64,000 nt of DNA. Source: Gilvirhabdus luticola (lineage in GTDB: Bacteria; Bacteroidota; Bacteroidia; Flavobacteriales; Flavobacteriaceae). The notes under the pieces are model-generated. The model was not told the origin of the DNA. It saw only the letters and a list, made by a program, of their open reading frames with translations, and did no database searches. Both the position numbers and the translations under genes were made by a program. Shown here piece by piece: positions 24,619 to 32,888 of this stretch. Each line of letters begins with the position of its first letter. The first letter of the stretch is position 1. The stretch is from NCBI RefSeq assembly GCF_032583975.1, contig NZ_JAWHTF010000001.1; one strand, written 5' to 3'.

Positions 24619-27216
24619 ATGAAAACCAACTTTTTTTCTAAAGGGATTCTGATTTTTTGTTGCTTACTATTTGCGAATTCTTTTGCTCAAAGATCACCAA
24701 ATGGTAAAAATGTATATGTTGATGATAATGGCGTCATGCGTTGGTCTGAAACAAAAAAAGAAGTTAAAGGCTTTGGCGTAAATTATTCTGTGCCTTTTGC
24801 TCATGCTTACAGACAAGCGAAACAAATGGGAATTGACCCCAAAGAAGCTATTGATAATGATGTGTATCACTTTACTAGATTGGGGTTCGATTTGTATCGT
24901 TTACACGTTTGGGATACAGAAATCAGTGATACACTAGGTAATTTAATAGAGAACGAACACTTAAAGACCTTCGATTATTTACTAAAAAAACTAAAGGATA
25001 ACAATATCAATTATGTGATAACACCTATTGCATTTTGGGGTAATGGCTGGCCAGAACCAAATGAGGATACACCTGGATTTTCTGCTAAATACGGAAAAGC
25101 AAATTGTTTGGAAAATCCAGAATGTATTAAAGCACAGTACAATTATTTAGAACAATTCTTAAATCATGTTAATCCATATACTGGAATTGCATATAAAGAC
25201 GAGCCAAATTTAATTGCTTTCGAAGTTAGTAATGAGCCTCACCATAGAGGTGAAACCGAAGAAGTAACTGAATTTGTTAAAGGTATGACTAATGCCATGC
25301 GTAAAACAGGTACTAAAAAACCTATTTTTTACAATATGAGTCATGCTGTACATTTTATGGATGCCTATTATAAAGGGAATGTTCAAGGAGGTACATTCCA
25401 ATGGTACCCAACTGGATTAGGTTATGGTAAAGAATTATCTGGAAATTTGCTGCCCAATGTAAACGACTATAATATGCCCTTTGATAGCGTGTTTAAAATT
25501 AATAAAGGTGCAAAATTGGTATATGAATTTGATGCTGCAGATGTTGGTCGCTCATATATTTATCCAGCAATGGCAAGAAGTTTTAGAACTGCTGGCATAC
25601 AAATTGGGACACATTTTGCGTATGACCCTACCTATTTAGCACCACATAATACTGAATATAATACGCATTACATGAATTTGAGTTATACACCTTCAAAAGC
25701 ATTGGCTTTAAAGATAAGTTCTGAAGTTTTTCATGAAGTATCTATGTATAAAGAGTTTGGCGTTTATCCTGAAAATATGAGCTTTGAGAATTTTAAAGTT
25801 GATTATAAATGTGATTTGGCTGAATATAATTCTGATACAAAATTCTTCTATACAAATTCAACAAATTCAATTCCTAATAACGAAAAAACTTTAAAGGAGA
25901 TAGCAGGTTTTGGAAATTCATCTGTTGTAAAATATGATGGTACAGGTGCCTACTTTTTAGATAAAATAAATAATGGTATTTGGCGATTAGAGGTCATGCC
26001 AGATGCTGTATGGGTAGATAATCCCTTTGGAAGGAATAGTCCGAATAAAACAGTTGCTGTTATAAAATGGGAAACCCATAAGATGTCAGTAAATCTGAAT
26101 AGTTTAGGTGCTGATTTCAATATTGAGGCAATTAATGATGGTAATACATTTACACCAAAAGTTCACGACAATACCTTTTCAATAAGGCCAGGAACTTATA
26201 TGATTAGTAAAAAGGGTAGTTCAAAAAAATGGAAAAAAGATGATGCTTTTAAAACGAATAAGCTAAACGATTTTTATGCACCTAAAACTACAGTTAATAA
26301 ACCTTGGTTTAAACATGATCCAACTGAAGAAATTACTGAAAATACAACATTAGAAATATTGGTTCAATATATTGCCCCTGAATCACCAAAAGACATAATG
26401 CTTGTTGGCAATTCAGGTTTCAATAATTATTTTAGTTATAAAATGGAGTCTATAGGAAATTATCAATTTTCTGCAACGATTCCTTCCGAAAAACTTCCTG
26501 TTGGATTTTTAAATTATAACATTATTGTAAAAAATGAAGATAATTCACAAATTACGTATCCATCTGAAAAAGCAGGGAATTTATATGATTGGGATTTTTA
26601 CGATAGACAGCCATATAAAGTGGCCATAGTTTCAAAAGATAATCCAATTTACTTATTTAATGCAGCCGAAGACTCTGATTTATTGGTAAGACAATGGCGA
26701 CCTGAATTTAGATTAGAGCCTACAAAAAACAGAGGTGAAGCTGAATATCGAATGAATATTGAAAAGTTGTTTGTTGCAGATAACGAAAACTTGAATACAA
26801 AGCCTATTTATGACTATTCATTTAAGCATTTTATAATTGATAAAATTAAGGGGAGACGTTCAGATTTATCTACTAAACAAGAGATTGTTTTTCATGGTAG
26901 GTCTTTAAATGAAAAACCCTGCAAATTACAAATAGCATTGGTTCTTGATGATGGCGCTTCTTATGGAAGTGTAATAGAAATTGGCACGGAAATTAATGAT
27001 TACAGATTGCAATTATCAGAATTTGAACAAGTAAAAACTATTACTTTGCCAAGACCATATCCAAGTTTTCTGCCTTATTATTTAGAGCATAGCATTATTC
27101 CAAATTTTGATATAAAAAGAGTTGAAAGCATCCAATTTTCTATAGGACCTGAAATTCCAGAGAACGAATTAGAAAAGCAACATGGTATTGGGTTTATAAG
27201 TGTAAGATTAGAATAA
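24619..27216 (+). CDS. Secreted GH5-like (clan GH-A) glycosidase
   Basis: This 865-residue protein has a Sec signal (to about NSFAQ, residue 24) and a clan GH-A barrel over residues about 30-400. The acid/base is Glu206 in FEVSNEPHHR and the likely nucleophile Glu303 in KLVYEFDAADV. Both lie at strand ends as in GH5 enzymes. Residues about 420-865 are beta-rich and unassigned, and may hold carbohydrate-binding or jelly-roll domains. Placed 2 bases after galT, it probably acts on galactan or a galactose-containing glycan. The exact family and substrate are uncertain; a neighbouring GH-A family is possible. There is no lipobox or T9SS tail. Confidence 0.75.
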   Translation: MKTNFFSKGILIFCCLLFANSFAQRSPNGKNVYVDDNGVMRWSETKKEVKGFGVNYSVPFAHAYRQAKQMGIDPKEAIDNDVYHFTRLGFDLYRLHVWDTEISDTLGNLIENEHLKTFDYLLKKLKDNNINYVITPIAFWGNGWPEPNEDTPGFSAKYGKANCLENPECIKAQYNYLEQFLNHVNPYTGIAYKDEPNLIAFEVSNEPHHRGETEEVTEFVKGMTNAMRKTGTKKPIFYNMSHAVHFMDAYYKGNVQGGTFQWYPTGLGYGKELSGNLLPNVNDYNMPFDSVFKINKGAKLVYEFDAADVGRSYIYPAMARSFRTAGIQIGTHFAYDPTYLAPHNTEYNTHYMNLSYTPSKALALKISSEVFHEVSMYKEFGVYPENMSFENFKVDYKCDLAEYNSDTKFFYTNSTNSIPNNEKTLKEIAGFGNSSVVKYDGTGAYFLDKINNGIWRLEVMPDAVWVDNPFGRNSPNKTVAVIKWETHKMSVNLNSLGADFNIEAINDGNTFTPKVHDNTFSIRPGTYMISKKGSSKKWKKDDAFKTNKLNDFYAPKTTVNKPWFKHDPTEEITENTTLEILVQYIAPESPKDIMLVGNSGFNNYFSYKMESIGNYQFSATIPSEKLPVGFLNYNIIVKNEDNSQITYPSEKAGNLYDWDFYDRQPYKVAIVSKDNPIYLFNAAEDSDLLVRQWRPEFRLEPTKNRGEAEYRMNIEKLFVADNENLNTKPIYDYSFKHFIIDKIKGRRSDLSTKQEIVFHGRSLNEKPCKLQIALVLDDGASYGSVIEIGTEINDYRLQLSEFEQVKTITLPRPYPSFLPYYLEHSIIPNFDIKRVESIQFSIGPEIPENELEKQHGIGFISVRLE

Positions 27217-27226
27217 TAAACTATAC

Positions 27227-28135
27227 ATGAGAACAACATTATTAATTTTAACAGTATTATTTGGATTTATTAGCTGTAAAAATTCAAAAGAAAACATATC
27301 AATTGATGTTGATAAAGAAGAATGGATTTCATTATTCAATGGTAAAGATTTAGGTAATTGGGAAATTAAAATTGCTGGTCATAAAGTAGATGATAACTAT
27401 AAGAACACCTTTATAGTAGAAGATGGCATATTAAGAGTAATTTATAAAGATTACGATACATTTACCAATCAATTCGGGCATATTTATTACAAAAAACCAT
27501 TTTCTTACTACAAAGTAAAATTAGATTATCGTTTTACTGGAGAACAAGTACCAGGAGGACCTTCATGGGCATTTAGAAATAGTGGTATTATGTTGCATTC
27601 GCAATCTGCTGCTTCAAATAGTTTAAATCAAAATTTTCCAGTTTCTATTGAAATGCAGTTTTTAGGAGGAAGCGGTAAAGATGAAAGAGCAACAGGAAAT
27701 CTTTGTACACCAGGTACAATTGTAAGAATGGATGATTCAATCAATTATAATCACTGTATTACAAGTAGTTCTAAAACCTATCATGGTGATCAATGGGTTC
27801 ATGCAGAAGCTATAGTATTGGGAGATGAGAAAATAATTCATATTATAGAAAGTGATACGGTTTTTACGTATTTAAACCCTATGATTGGCGGTGGCTTATT
27901 GACCAAAGGTGCTGATGAAGAATGGAAAAACAATGGTGTAGATAATAAAGAAGAATGGTTGGCAAAAGATGGTCAGCCACTCAATCAAGGATATATTGCG
28001 CTACAGGCAGAAAGCCATCCCGTAGATTTTAAAAATGTAGAACTTCTTGATTTATGTGGTTGTATGGATAAAAAGGCCAGAAATTATAAATCGTATTACG
28101 TAAAAGCGGATAATACGAAATGTATATACGATTAA
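27227..28135 (+). CDS. DUF1080 lipoprotein (3-keto-disaccharide hydrolase/LamG-like fold)
   Basis: This 302-residue lipoprotein (signal ending GFISC, Cys17) carries a DUF1080 domain recognisable from WISLFNGKDLGNWEI at the start, SGIMLHSQS in the middle and GYIALQAESHPVDFKNVEL at the end. The fold is a concanavalin-like jelly roll; some members cleave 3-ketoglycosides or bind glycans. The last ~26 residues form a cysteine motif, CGCMDKKARNY through TKCIYD, resembling a repeat found in other secreted Bacteroidota proteins. It is the last gene of the galactose operon, and its TAA overlaps the convergent kelch gene as TTAA. A role in binding or trimming galactan is inferred. Confidence 0.82.
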   Translation: MRTTLLILTVLFGFISCKNSKENISIDVDKEEWISLFNGKDLGNWEIKIAGHKVDDNYKNTFIVEDGILRVIYKDYDTFTNQFGHIYYKKPFSYYKVKLDYRFTGEQVPGGPSWAFRNSGIMLHSQSAASNSLNQNFPVSIEMQFLGGSGKDERATGNLCTPGTIVRMDDSINYNHCITSSSKTYHGDQWVHAEAIVLGDEKIIHIIESDTVFTYLNPMIGGGLLTKGADEEWKNNGVDNKEEWLAKDGQPLNQGYIALQAESHPVDFKNVELLDLCGCMDKKARNYKSYYVKADNTKCIYD

Positions 28136-29691
28136 AGCTTCACTAATTTTGAGGTTAAAATCATACCATTCTCATCTTCAATTTTTGTAAAATATAGCCC
28201 TTTGGGAAACCTCGAAACATCAAATAAATGGTTTTTGTTATAATGGCCATTGAACTTTGTTATCAATTTTCCGGTGATGTCATAAATAGCTAAACCAGAA
28301 ATATCTTTATTAACTGAAAATAAATCTTTAACTGGGTTTGGATAAAGCTTAATGCGGTTTAAACTTTGAGTTTCTGTAGATAGTCCGGTATCCAGTGATC
28401 CTTCTAATGATACGTTTATTGTAGAACTATTATTGTATGTAATGACTAAAGTTGCATTGTTGGTTGGTTTGGTGGTATCGTTTAAAGTAACTTCAACAAT
28501 TAAATTTCCGTTTACTCCAACCAATCTGTTATCATAGGATTCATCCAAAGTATAATCTGCAGAACCAGTTAATTCCATAGTATCTATATAGGTTCCAGTA
28601 GTTCCTAATGAATTTGATACATTTATTTGGACTGGAACGCTTCCTTCTAATTCTGTATAAGTAAATGATTTGGTAGTTTCATCTGCTTCAAACGTACTAT
28701 TAACGTTTGGGCTACCTTGTGGATTATCCGTTCCATAATATTCATATTCTTTAATAGGAGATCCGCTTAAGTTTCCACAGGTTACATGTATTCCGTCTCC
28801 TGAAACAATGGCCTGAATTCCATGTCTTGGATAATTTAAACTATTTTTTGTAGACCATGAATTAAGTACAGGATCATAGGCTTCAACTTGATCACGAAGA
28901 AATCCTGGAGCCTCGCCACCAATGGCATATATTTCATCATCAAAAACTACGACAGCCAGTCCAGCCCTAGTTGTTGGAATGTTTTTGCTTGCATCTAAAG
29001 TTGACCACATTTCGGTAGTAAAATCATAAACATCTACTTCAGGAACCAGTGGCTCGAAAACACCTCCTGTACCACCTGTTAACCTGCCACCAATGGCATA
29101 GAGTTTGTTATTAAATGTAACTGCGTGAAAGTGATCTCTTGCACGCGGAGCATTTGTTAATTGTGTCCAAATTCCTGTTGCTGGATCAAATTCGTCAAGG
29201 TAAGATACATAACCGCCATCATGACCCATCGTGTTTCCGCCGACGAGATAAAATTTATTATTATAAATTACTAATCCTGCACTTCCACGTTTTCTTGATG
29301 CAGGAATTTCCATGCCTTGAATCCATTGTTCACTTGCTGGATTGTACATGTAAATATGATCTACAGGTTCTTCAATAGGGAAGTCGTTGTCTTTAAAAGC
29401 TCCAATGACCCAAACCAGACCTTCATAAGTTATAGCTTGAAAATGATTAAACTCAATTGGTGCCATACCTCCATTAGACCAAGTATTGGTAGTATAATCG
29501 TAAACATCTAATGTTTGTGAAGATTCTCGTCCGCCAAACAAGATAAATTTATCTCCTGCCTGAACAAATCCAAATTCATGTCTTGCAGTATATGTTTCAT
29601 CTTCACTTTTTTCTGTCCATGTTTGTGAAGAGATAGTATAGAATGAGAAAAAAAATACAGCAATAAATAAGATGAGGCTTCTTTTCATCAT
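28132..29691 (-). CDS. Secreted kelch-repeat protein with T9SS sorting domain
   Basis: This 519-residue protein has a signal peptide (to about TISSQ) and five or six kelch repeats over residues about 30-310. The repeats are recognisable as KFILFGGRES, KFYLVGGNTMG, KLYAIGGRLTG and EIYAIGGEAPG and should form a beta-propeller. A beta-sandwich region (about 325-435) follows. The last ~75 residues are a type A T9SS sorting domain: LYPNPVKDLF, IYDITGKLI, and a closing SRFPKGLYFTKIE strand. The product is therefore expected outside the cell or on its surface. Binding or modification of sugar is possible but not shown. It is convergent with the galactose operon (TTAA overlap) and lies downstream of the amylase terminator. 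Confidence 0.88.
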   Translation of the reverse strand: MMKRSLILFIAVFFFSFYTISSQTWTEKSEDETYTARHEFGFVQAGDKFILFGGRESSQTLDVYDYTTNTWSNGGMAPIEFNHFQAITYEGLVWVIGAFKDNDFPIEEPVDHIYMYNPASEQWIQGMEIPASRKRGSAGLVIYNNKFYLVGGNTMGHDGGYVSYLDEFDPATGIWTQLTNAPRARDHFHAVTFNNKLYAIGGRLTGGTGGVFEPLVPEVDVYDFTTEMWSTLDASKNIPTTRAGLAVVVFDDEIYAIGGEAPGFLRDQVEAYDPVLNSWSTKNSLNYPRHGIQAIVSGDGIHVTCGNLSGSPIKEYEYYGTDNPQGSPNVNSTFEADETTKSFTYTELEGSVPVQINVSNSLGTTGTYIDTMELTGSADYTLDESYDNRLVGVNGNLIVEVTLNDTTKPTNNATLVITYNNSSTINVSLEGSLDTGLSTETQSLNRIKLYPNPVKDLFSVNKDISGLAIYDITGKLITKFNGHYNKNHLFDVSRFPKGLYFTKIEDENGMILTSKLVKL

Positions 29692-29820
29692 AAATAAGTT
29701 TTGAGCTAAATAGGTAATTATAAGTTAAAATATAATTTTTTAAATAAAACAAGCGAAATGTAAAGATTAATTCGACGAGAAAGCAATTTTATCAGTTTAT
29801 TTTATTTTTTTTAAGACAAC

Positions 29821-29852
29821 AAAAAAAGCCTACTCTGTTAAGGAATAGGCTT
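29821..29852 (-). terminator. Rho-independent terminator after the T9SS amylase gene
   Basis: Read leftward, AAGCCTA (29852-29846) pairs with TAGGCTT (29832-29826), with the stem extended past one mismatch, and ends in a run of seven T (A run at 29821-29827 on the plus strand). It lies 27 bases past the amylase stop and closes the susC-to-amylase operon. The rest of the 187-base gap up to the kelch gene shows nothing else I can identify. Confidence 0.78.
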
Positions 29853-29878
29853 ATAAATATTTTTTACTATGATCTTGT

Positions 29879-32797
29879 TTAGTTTATTATTAACCGTTTA
29901 GTAACAGAACCTTCTAAAGATTCAATTTTTATCAAATACATACCATCAGCCATTTCTGATACTCCAAATTCATATCTTGCAGGAAAGCCACCATTATAAG
30001 TTTTTATCAATTTTCCTGTGATATCATAAACCGATACATTTTCTACAGGTTTTGTAATCTGAAAAGAAGTTTTGGTTGGATTAGGATAAAGTGTAAAATC
30101 TTCTAATAAAATATCATTAGCGCTTAATGTAGAGGCTTGATTACCATAAATTCTAAATTCACCAGCAGGGATGCTTATTGGATCTGTGGTGCTATTAACA
30201 GTTATAGACGTCGTTCCAGTTTCATCCATTAAATCATACCAAGTTCCTGTGTATGGAAAATTAGGAACCACATTTTGAGAGGTTACATCAAAATTAGCAA
30301 GAATGACAACATTTTTTAAATTGGGTAATGCATTATCCCAAATATATATTTTTGGAATTAAATTGCTTGGGCTTACTGGCGAGTCTATAGAATAACTACC
30401 TTCAAATACAGGTTCATTGATCTTCAATGAAATCAGTCGACTCCAATCGTCATAAACTTGTCTTCGGTTAGGATCGTTTAACCACATTTCATCCCATTGC
30501 GGTTGTGGCTTTGTAGTTAGTTTACAATCACCATCATCATTACCATCATAATCGGTATTTATGGTTACTCCATCACTACACATAAAAATAGAATTGTCCA
30601 TACCTAATTCACCAAAATGCCAAATCATTTTAGGTCCTGGAATAGTCAATGAAACTGCTCCTATTGCTGGCATTCTTGACAGTGCAGTATTAAGATCAGT
30701 AACATCATAGCTACCACTACTATTTCCGAACTGAAGATTTTTGTACATTAAACGTTCTTCATCATGACTCTCTGCGTAACCTACAAGCCTAGGCTCACTA
30801 AACCCTCTAGAATCATGTCCCATAAAATAAATGGTTGCATTATAACCCATTGATAATTCATTATATTCGGCGGTTTGTTTTCCCCATAACATGATGCCTT
30901 TTCCTTCTCCAATTCTATAGTCTGCCCATTCGGTTTCTTCATCATCAGATCCATCAGGAGTGCCAAGATGCTCAAAGATTACATAATGATCAGGATCAAG
31001 ACTCCAAGAATAGTCTGCATAAGCTTTTAATATATCCACGCGATCTTGCTGGAAAGAGTTTGTGCAAAATTCATTACTTGGAGAACAGTTTTGAGTAAAT
31101 CCTTTTGTTAAATCCCAACGAAAGCCATCTATATTAAATTCTTCAATCCAATGCTTAATGACCCGTTGAGTGTAATATTGTGTCAAGGTACTTGAATGGT
31201 CAAAATCATTACCCACACTATATGCATGAGTTTCATATTGATTCAAATAGGGATTTTCTGTACTCATACTCGAATCACCAGTTTCATCATCACCATCCGT
31301 GCCCCAACCGTCACCATCGGGATCGTTCATCCACATGCGTACCATAGGGCTTCTTCCAAACACATGGTTGAGAGCCAGATCTAAAATTACCGCAATGCCA
31401 TTTTGGTGGTATAGGTCAATTAGCTCTTTAAACTTATCTTCAGTTCCATAGAATTTATCTAAAGCCATATGGAATGCGGTATTATAACCCCAACTTTCAT
31501 TGCCTTCAAATTCCATAACGGGCATAAGTTGTATAGCATTGATATTTAAATCTTTAAAGTAGTCTATACGGTCAATTAAATCTTGAAAATTTCTATTGGC
31601 ATCAAAATCACGTACTAATACTTCATAAATTATAAGGTCTTCTTTTTTTGGTTTTGTAAAACTAGTCCAAGAATAAGGTGTTTGCCCAGTTTGTAACACA
31701 GTTACTTCACGTTCTTGCCCTGTAGGATAAGAAGGTAAGCCGGGGTCTAAATTAGGATTTCCTGGATCATCAAAAGGAGATAATACTAAAGTTGAAAATG
31801 GATCTGCTGTTTTTACAAGCTTCGGAGAATCGGCAACTGGAGAGAGTGCGCCAACCCAATATTGATAGGTGTAATAGGTACCTGGTGTTAAACCCGTAAG
31901 TTCGAACCAAAACTTACCAGAGGCGTCTTTTTTCATGGCATGCATGGGTTTAGGTTCCCAGTCATTACCAGGAAAGCTACCGGCCAAATAGACAAAATCT
32001 TTCAAAGGTGCGTTCAATACTAAAGTTGCTTTAGTATTATCTCCGCTATCATAGTTAATACCATCTACTAATCCTCCTGCCATGTTTTGAGCTGGTGCAG
32101 AATTAACCAGTATGACAAAAGATTTTGTAATACTTTTACCACCTTGAGTTACAACTAAATCACAATGTTGATTTTCAGTTATACCAGAAAAAAAGTATTG
32201 GTAAGGTCCACCCATAGTAACGTCGTAATTTAATCTCGTATTAATACTTACGCCATTTGCAAATAGTTCATAATCTGCAGCACCATTGGTATTAGTGGCT
32301 AAAACTGATGTATTACCACCAGAACTTACAATAATACTGCCATCGGTTGGATTAATCATAGAAACTTGAAAGGCGCCAACATTAAAGAAGAAGTCTTTAC
32401 AACCACCATTATCATGTTTTAGTTCTTGAGAGCCATCTTCATTTCTGAATACCATACCCATTTTTGTAGCACTTGCTTCTTCCCCAGCGGTCAAGCCAAA
32501 ATATGAATTGGGTGTAATTGTTATACTCCAGGTGTCATCGCCATTATCGGTCATTTCGCCAACACCATCATCCATGCCCCAATTTCCTTGAACTTTGTTC
32601 CATGGGTTACTATCAGGACCAATTCCAGCATGCATATATACAGAACCTGGACTACTTATAGAGTTGCATGTAGCAGCTGTAATATCGACAGTTATCGTTA
32701 CAGGTTGATCTACCTCTATAGGACTTGGATTTGTAGTTACTTGAGCTGATAATACAAAAGGTATAAACAATAAAAAAGTGAGTACTGTTTTTTTCAT
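29879..32797 (-). CDS. Extracellular GH13 alpha-amylase with starch-binding-like domains and T9SS tail
   Basis: This 972-residue enzyme has a signal peptide (to about LSAQ, residue 19). A Bacteroidota N-terminal module (about 20-140) follows, then a middle beta domain and a CBM48/E-set-like domain (about 255-345) with VYLAGSFPGNDWEP. The GH13 barrel spans about 385-760. The nucleophile is Asp562 in GFRWDLTKG, the acid/base is Glu609 in VIFEHLG and the stabilising Asp679 is in ESHDEERL. The last ~75 residues form a type A T9SS sorting domain (LYPNPTKTSF, VYDITGKLI). It is the last gene of the susCDE operon. It should start starch breakdown outside the cell. Confidence 0.92.
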   Translation of the reverse strand: MKKTVLTFLLFIPFVLSAQVTTNPSPIEVDQPVTITVDITAATCNSISSPGSVYMHAGIGPDSNPWNKVQGNWGMDDGVGEMTDNGDDTWSITITPNSYFGLTAGEEASATKMGMVFRNEDGSQELKHDNGGCKDFFFNVGAFQVSMINPTDGSIIVSSGGNTSVLATNTNGAADYELFANGVSINTRLNYDVTMGGPYQYFFSGITENQHCDLVVTQGGKSITKSFVILVNSAPAQNMAGGLVDGINYDSGDNTKATLVLNAPLKDFVYLAGSFPGNDWEPKPMHAMKKDASGKFWFELTGLTPGTYYTYQYWVGALSPVADSPKLVKTADPFSTLVLSPFDDPGNPNLDPGLPSYPTGQEREVTVLQTGQTPYSWTSFTKPKKEDLIIYEVLVRDFDANRNFQDLIDRIDYFKDLNINAIQLMPVMEFEGNESWGYNTAFHMALDKFYGTEDKFKELIDLYHQNGIAVILDLALNHVFGRSPMVRMWMNDPDGDGWGTDGDDETGDSSMSTENPYLNQYETHAYSVGNDFDHSSTLTQYYTQRVIKHWIEEFNIDGFRWDLTKGFTQNCSPSNEFCTNSFQQDRVDILKAYADYSWSLDPDHYVIFEHLGTPDGSDDEETEWADYRIGEGKGIMLWGKQTAEYNELSMGYNATIYFMGHDSRGFSEPRLVGYAESHDEERLMYKNLQFGNSSGSYDVTDLNTALSRMPAIGAVSLTIPGPKMIWHFGELGMDNSIFMCSDGVTINTDYDGNDDGDCKLTTKPQPQWDEMWLNDPNRRQVYDDWSRLISLKINEPVFEGSYSIDSPVSPSNLIPKIYIWDNALPNLKNVVILANFDVTSQNVVPNFPYTGTWYDLMDETGTTSITVNSTTDPISIPAGEFRIYGNQASTLSANDILLEDFTLYPNPTKTSFQITKPVENVSVYDITGKLIKTYNGGFPARYEFGVSEMADGMYLIKIESLEGSVTKRLIIN

Positions 32798-32815
32798 AGA
32801 CTTTAAATTTTAATT

Positions 32816-32855
32816 AAAAAGCCTGTATAAATAAATTATTCTATATACAGGCTTT
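32816..32855 (-). terminator. Stem-loop between susE-like and amylase genes, terminator or attenuator
   Basis: A perfect 12-bp inverted repeat (AAAGCCTGTATA, 32855-32844 reading leftward, with its complement at 32829-32818) encloses 14 bases and is followed leftward by five T. It sits inside the operon, so it may lower amylase expression relative to susCDE or protect the upstream RNA end, rather than end all transcription. Confidence 0.65.
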
Positions 32856-32888
32856 ATCAACACTTATTAATCAAATAAATTTATATTA

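Noticed and set aside
27227..29691. Treating DUF1080 and kelch genes as one transcription unit
   Set aside because: They are convergent, overlapping by TTAA; the kelch gene is read from the opposite side, downstream of the amylase terminator.
31196..31384. Short open frames opposite the amylase and other large genes
   Set aside because: They are antisense to genes with intact catalytic motifs, lack family features and overlap them completely; the same holds for other shadow frames.
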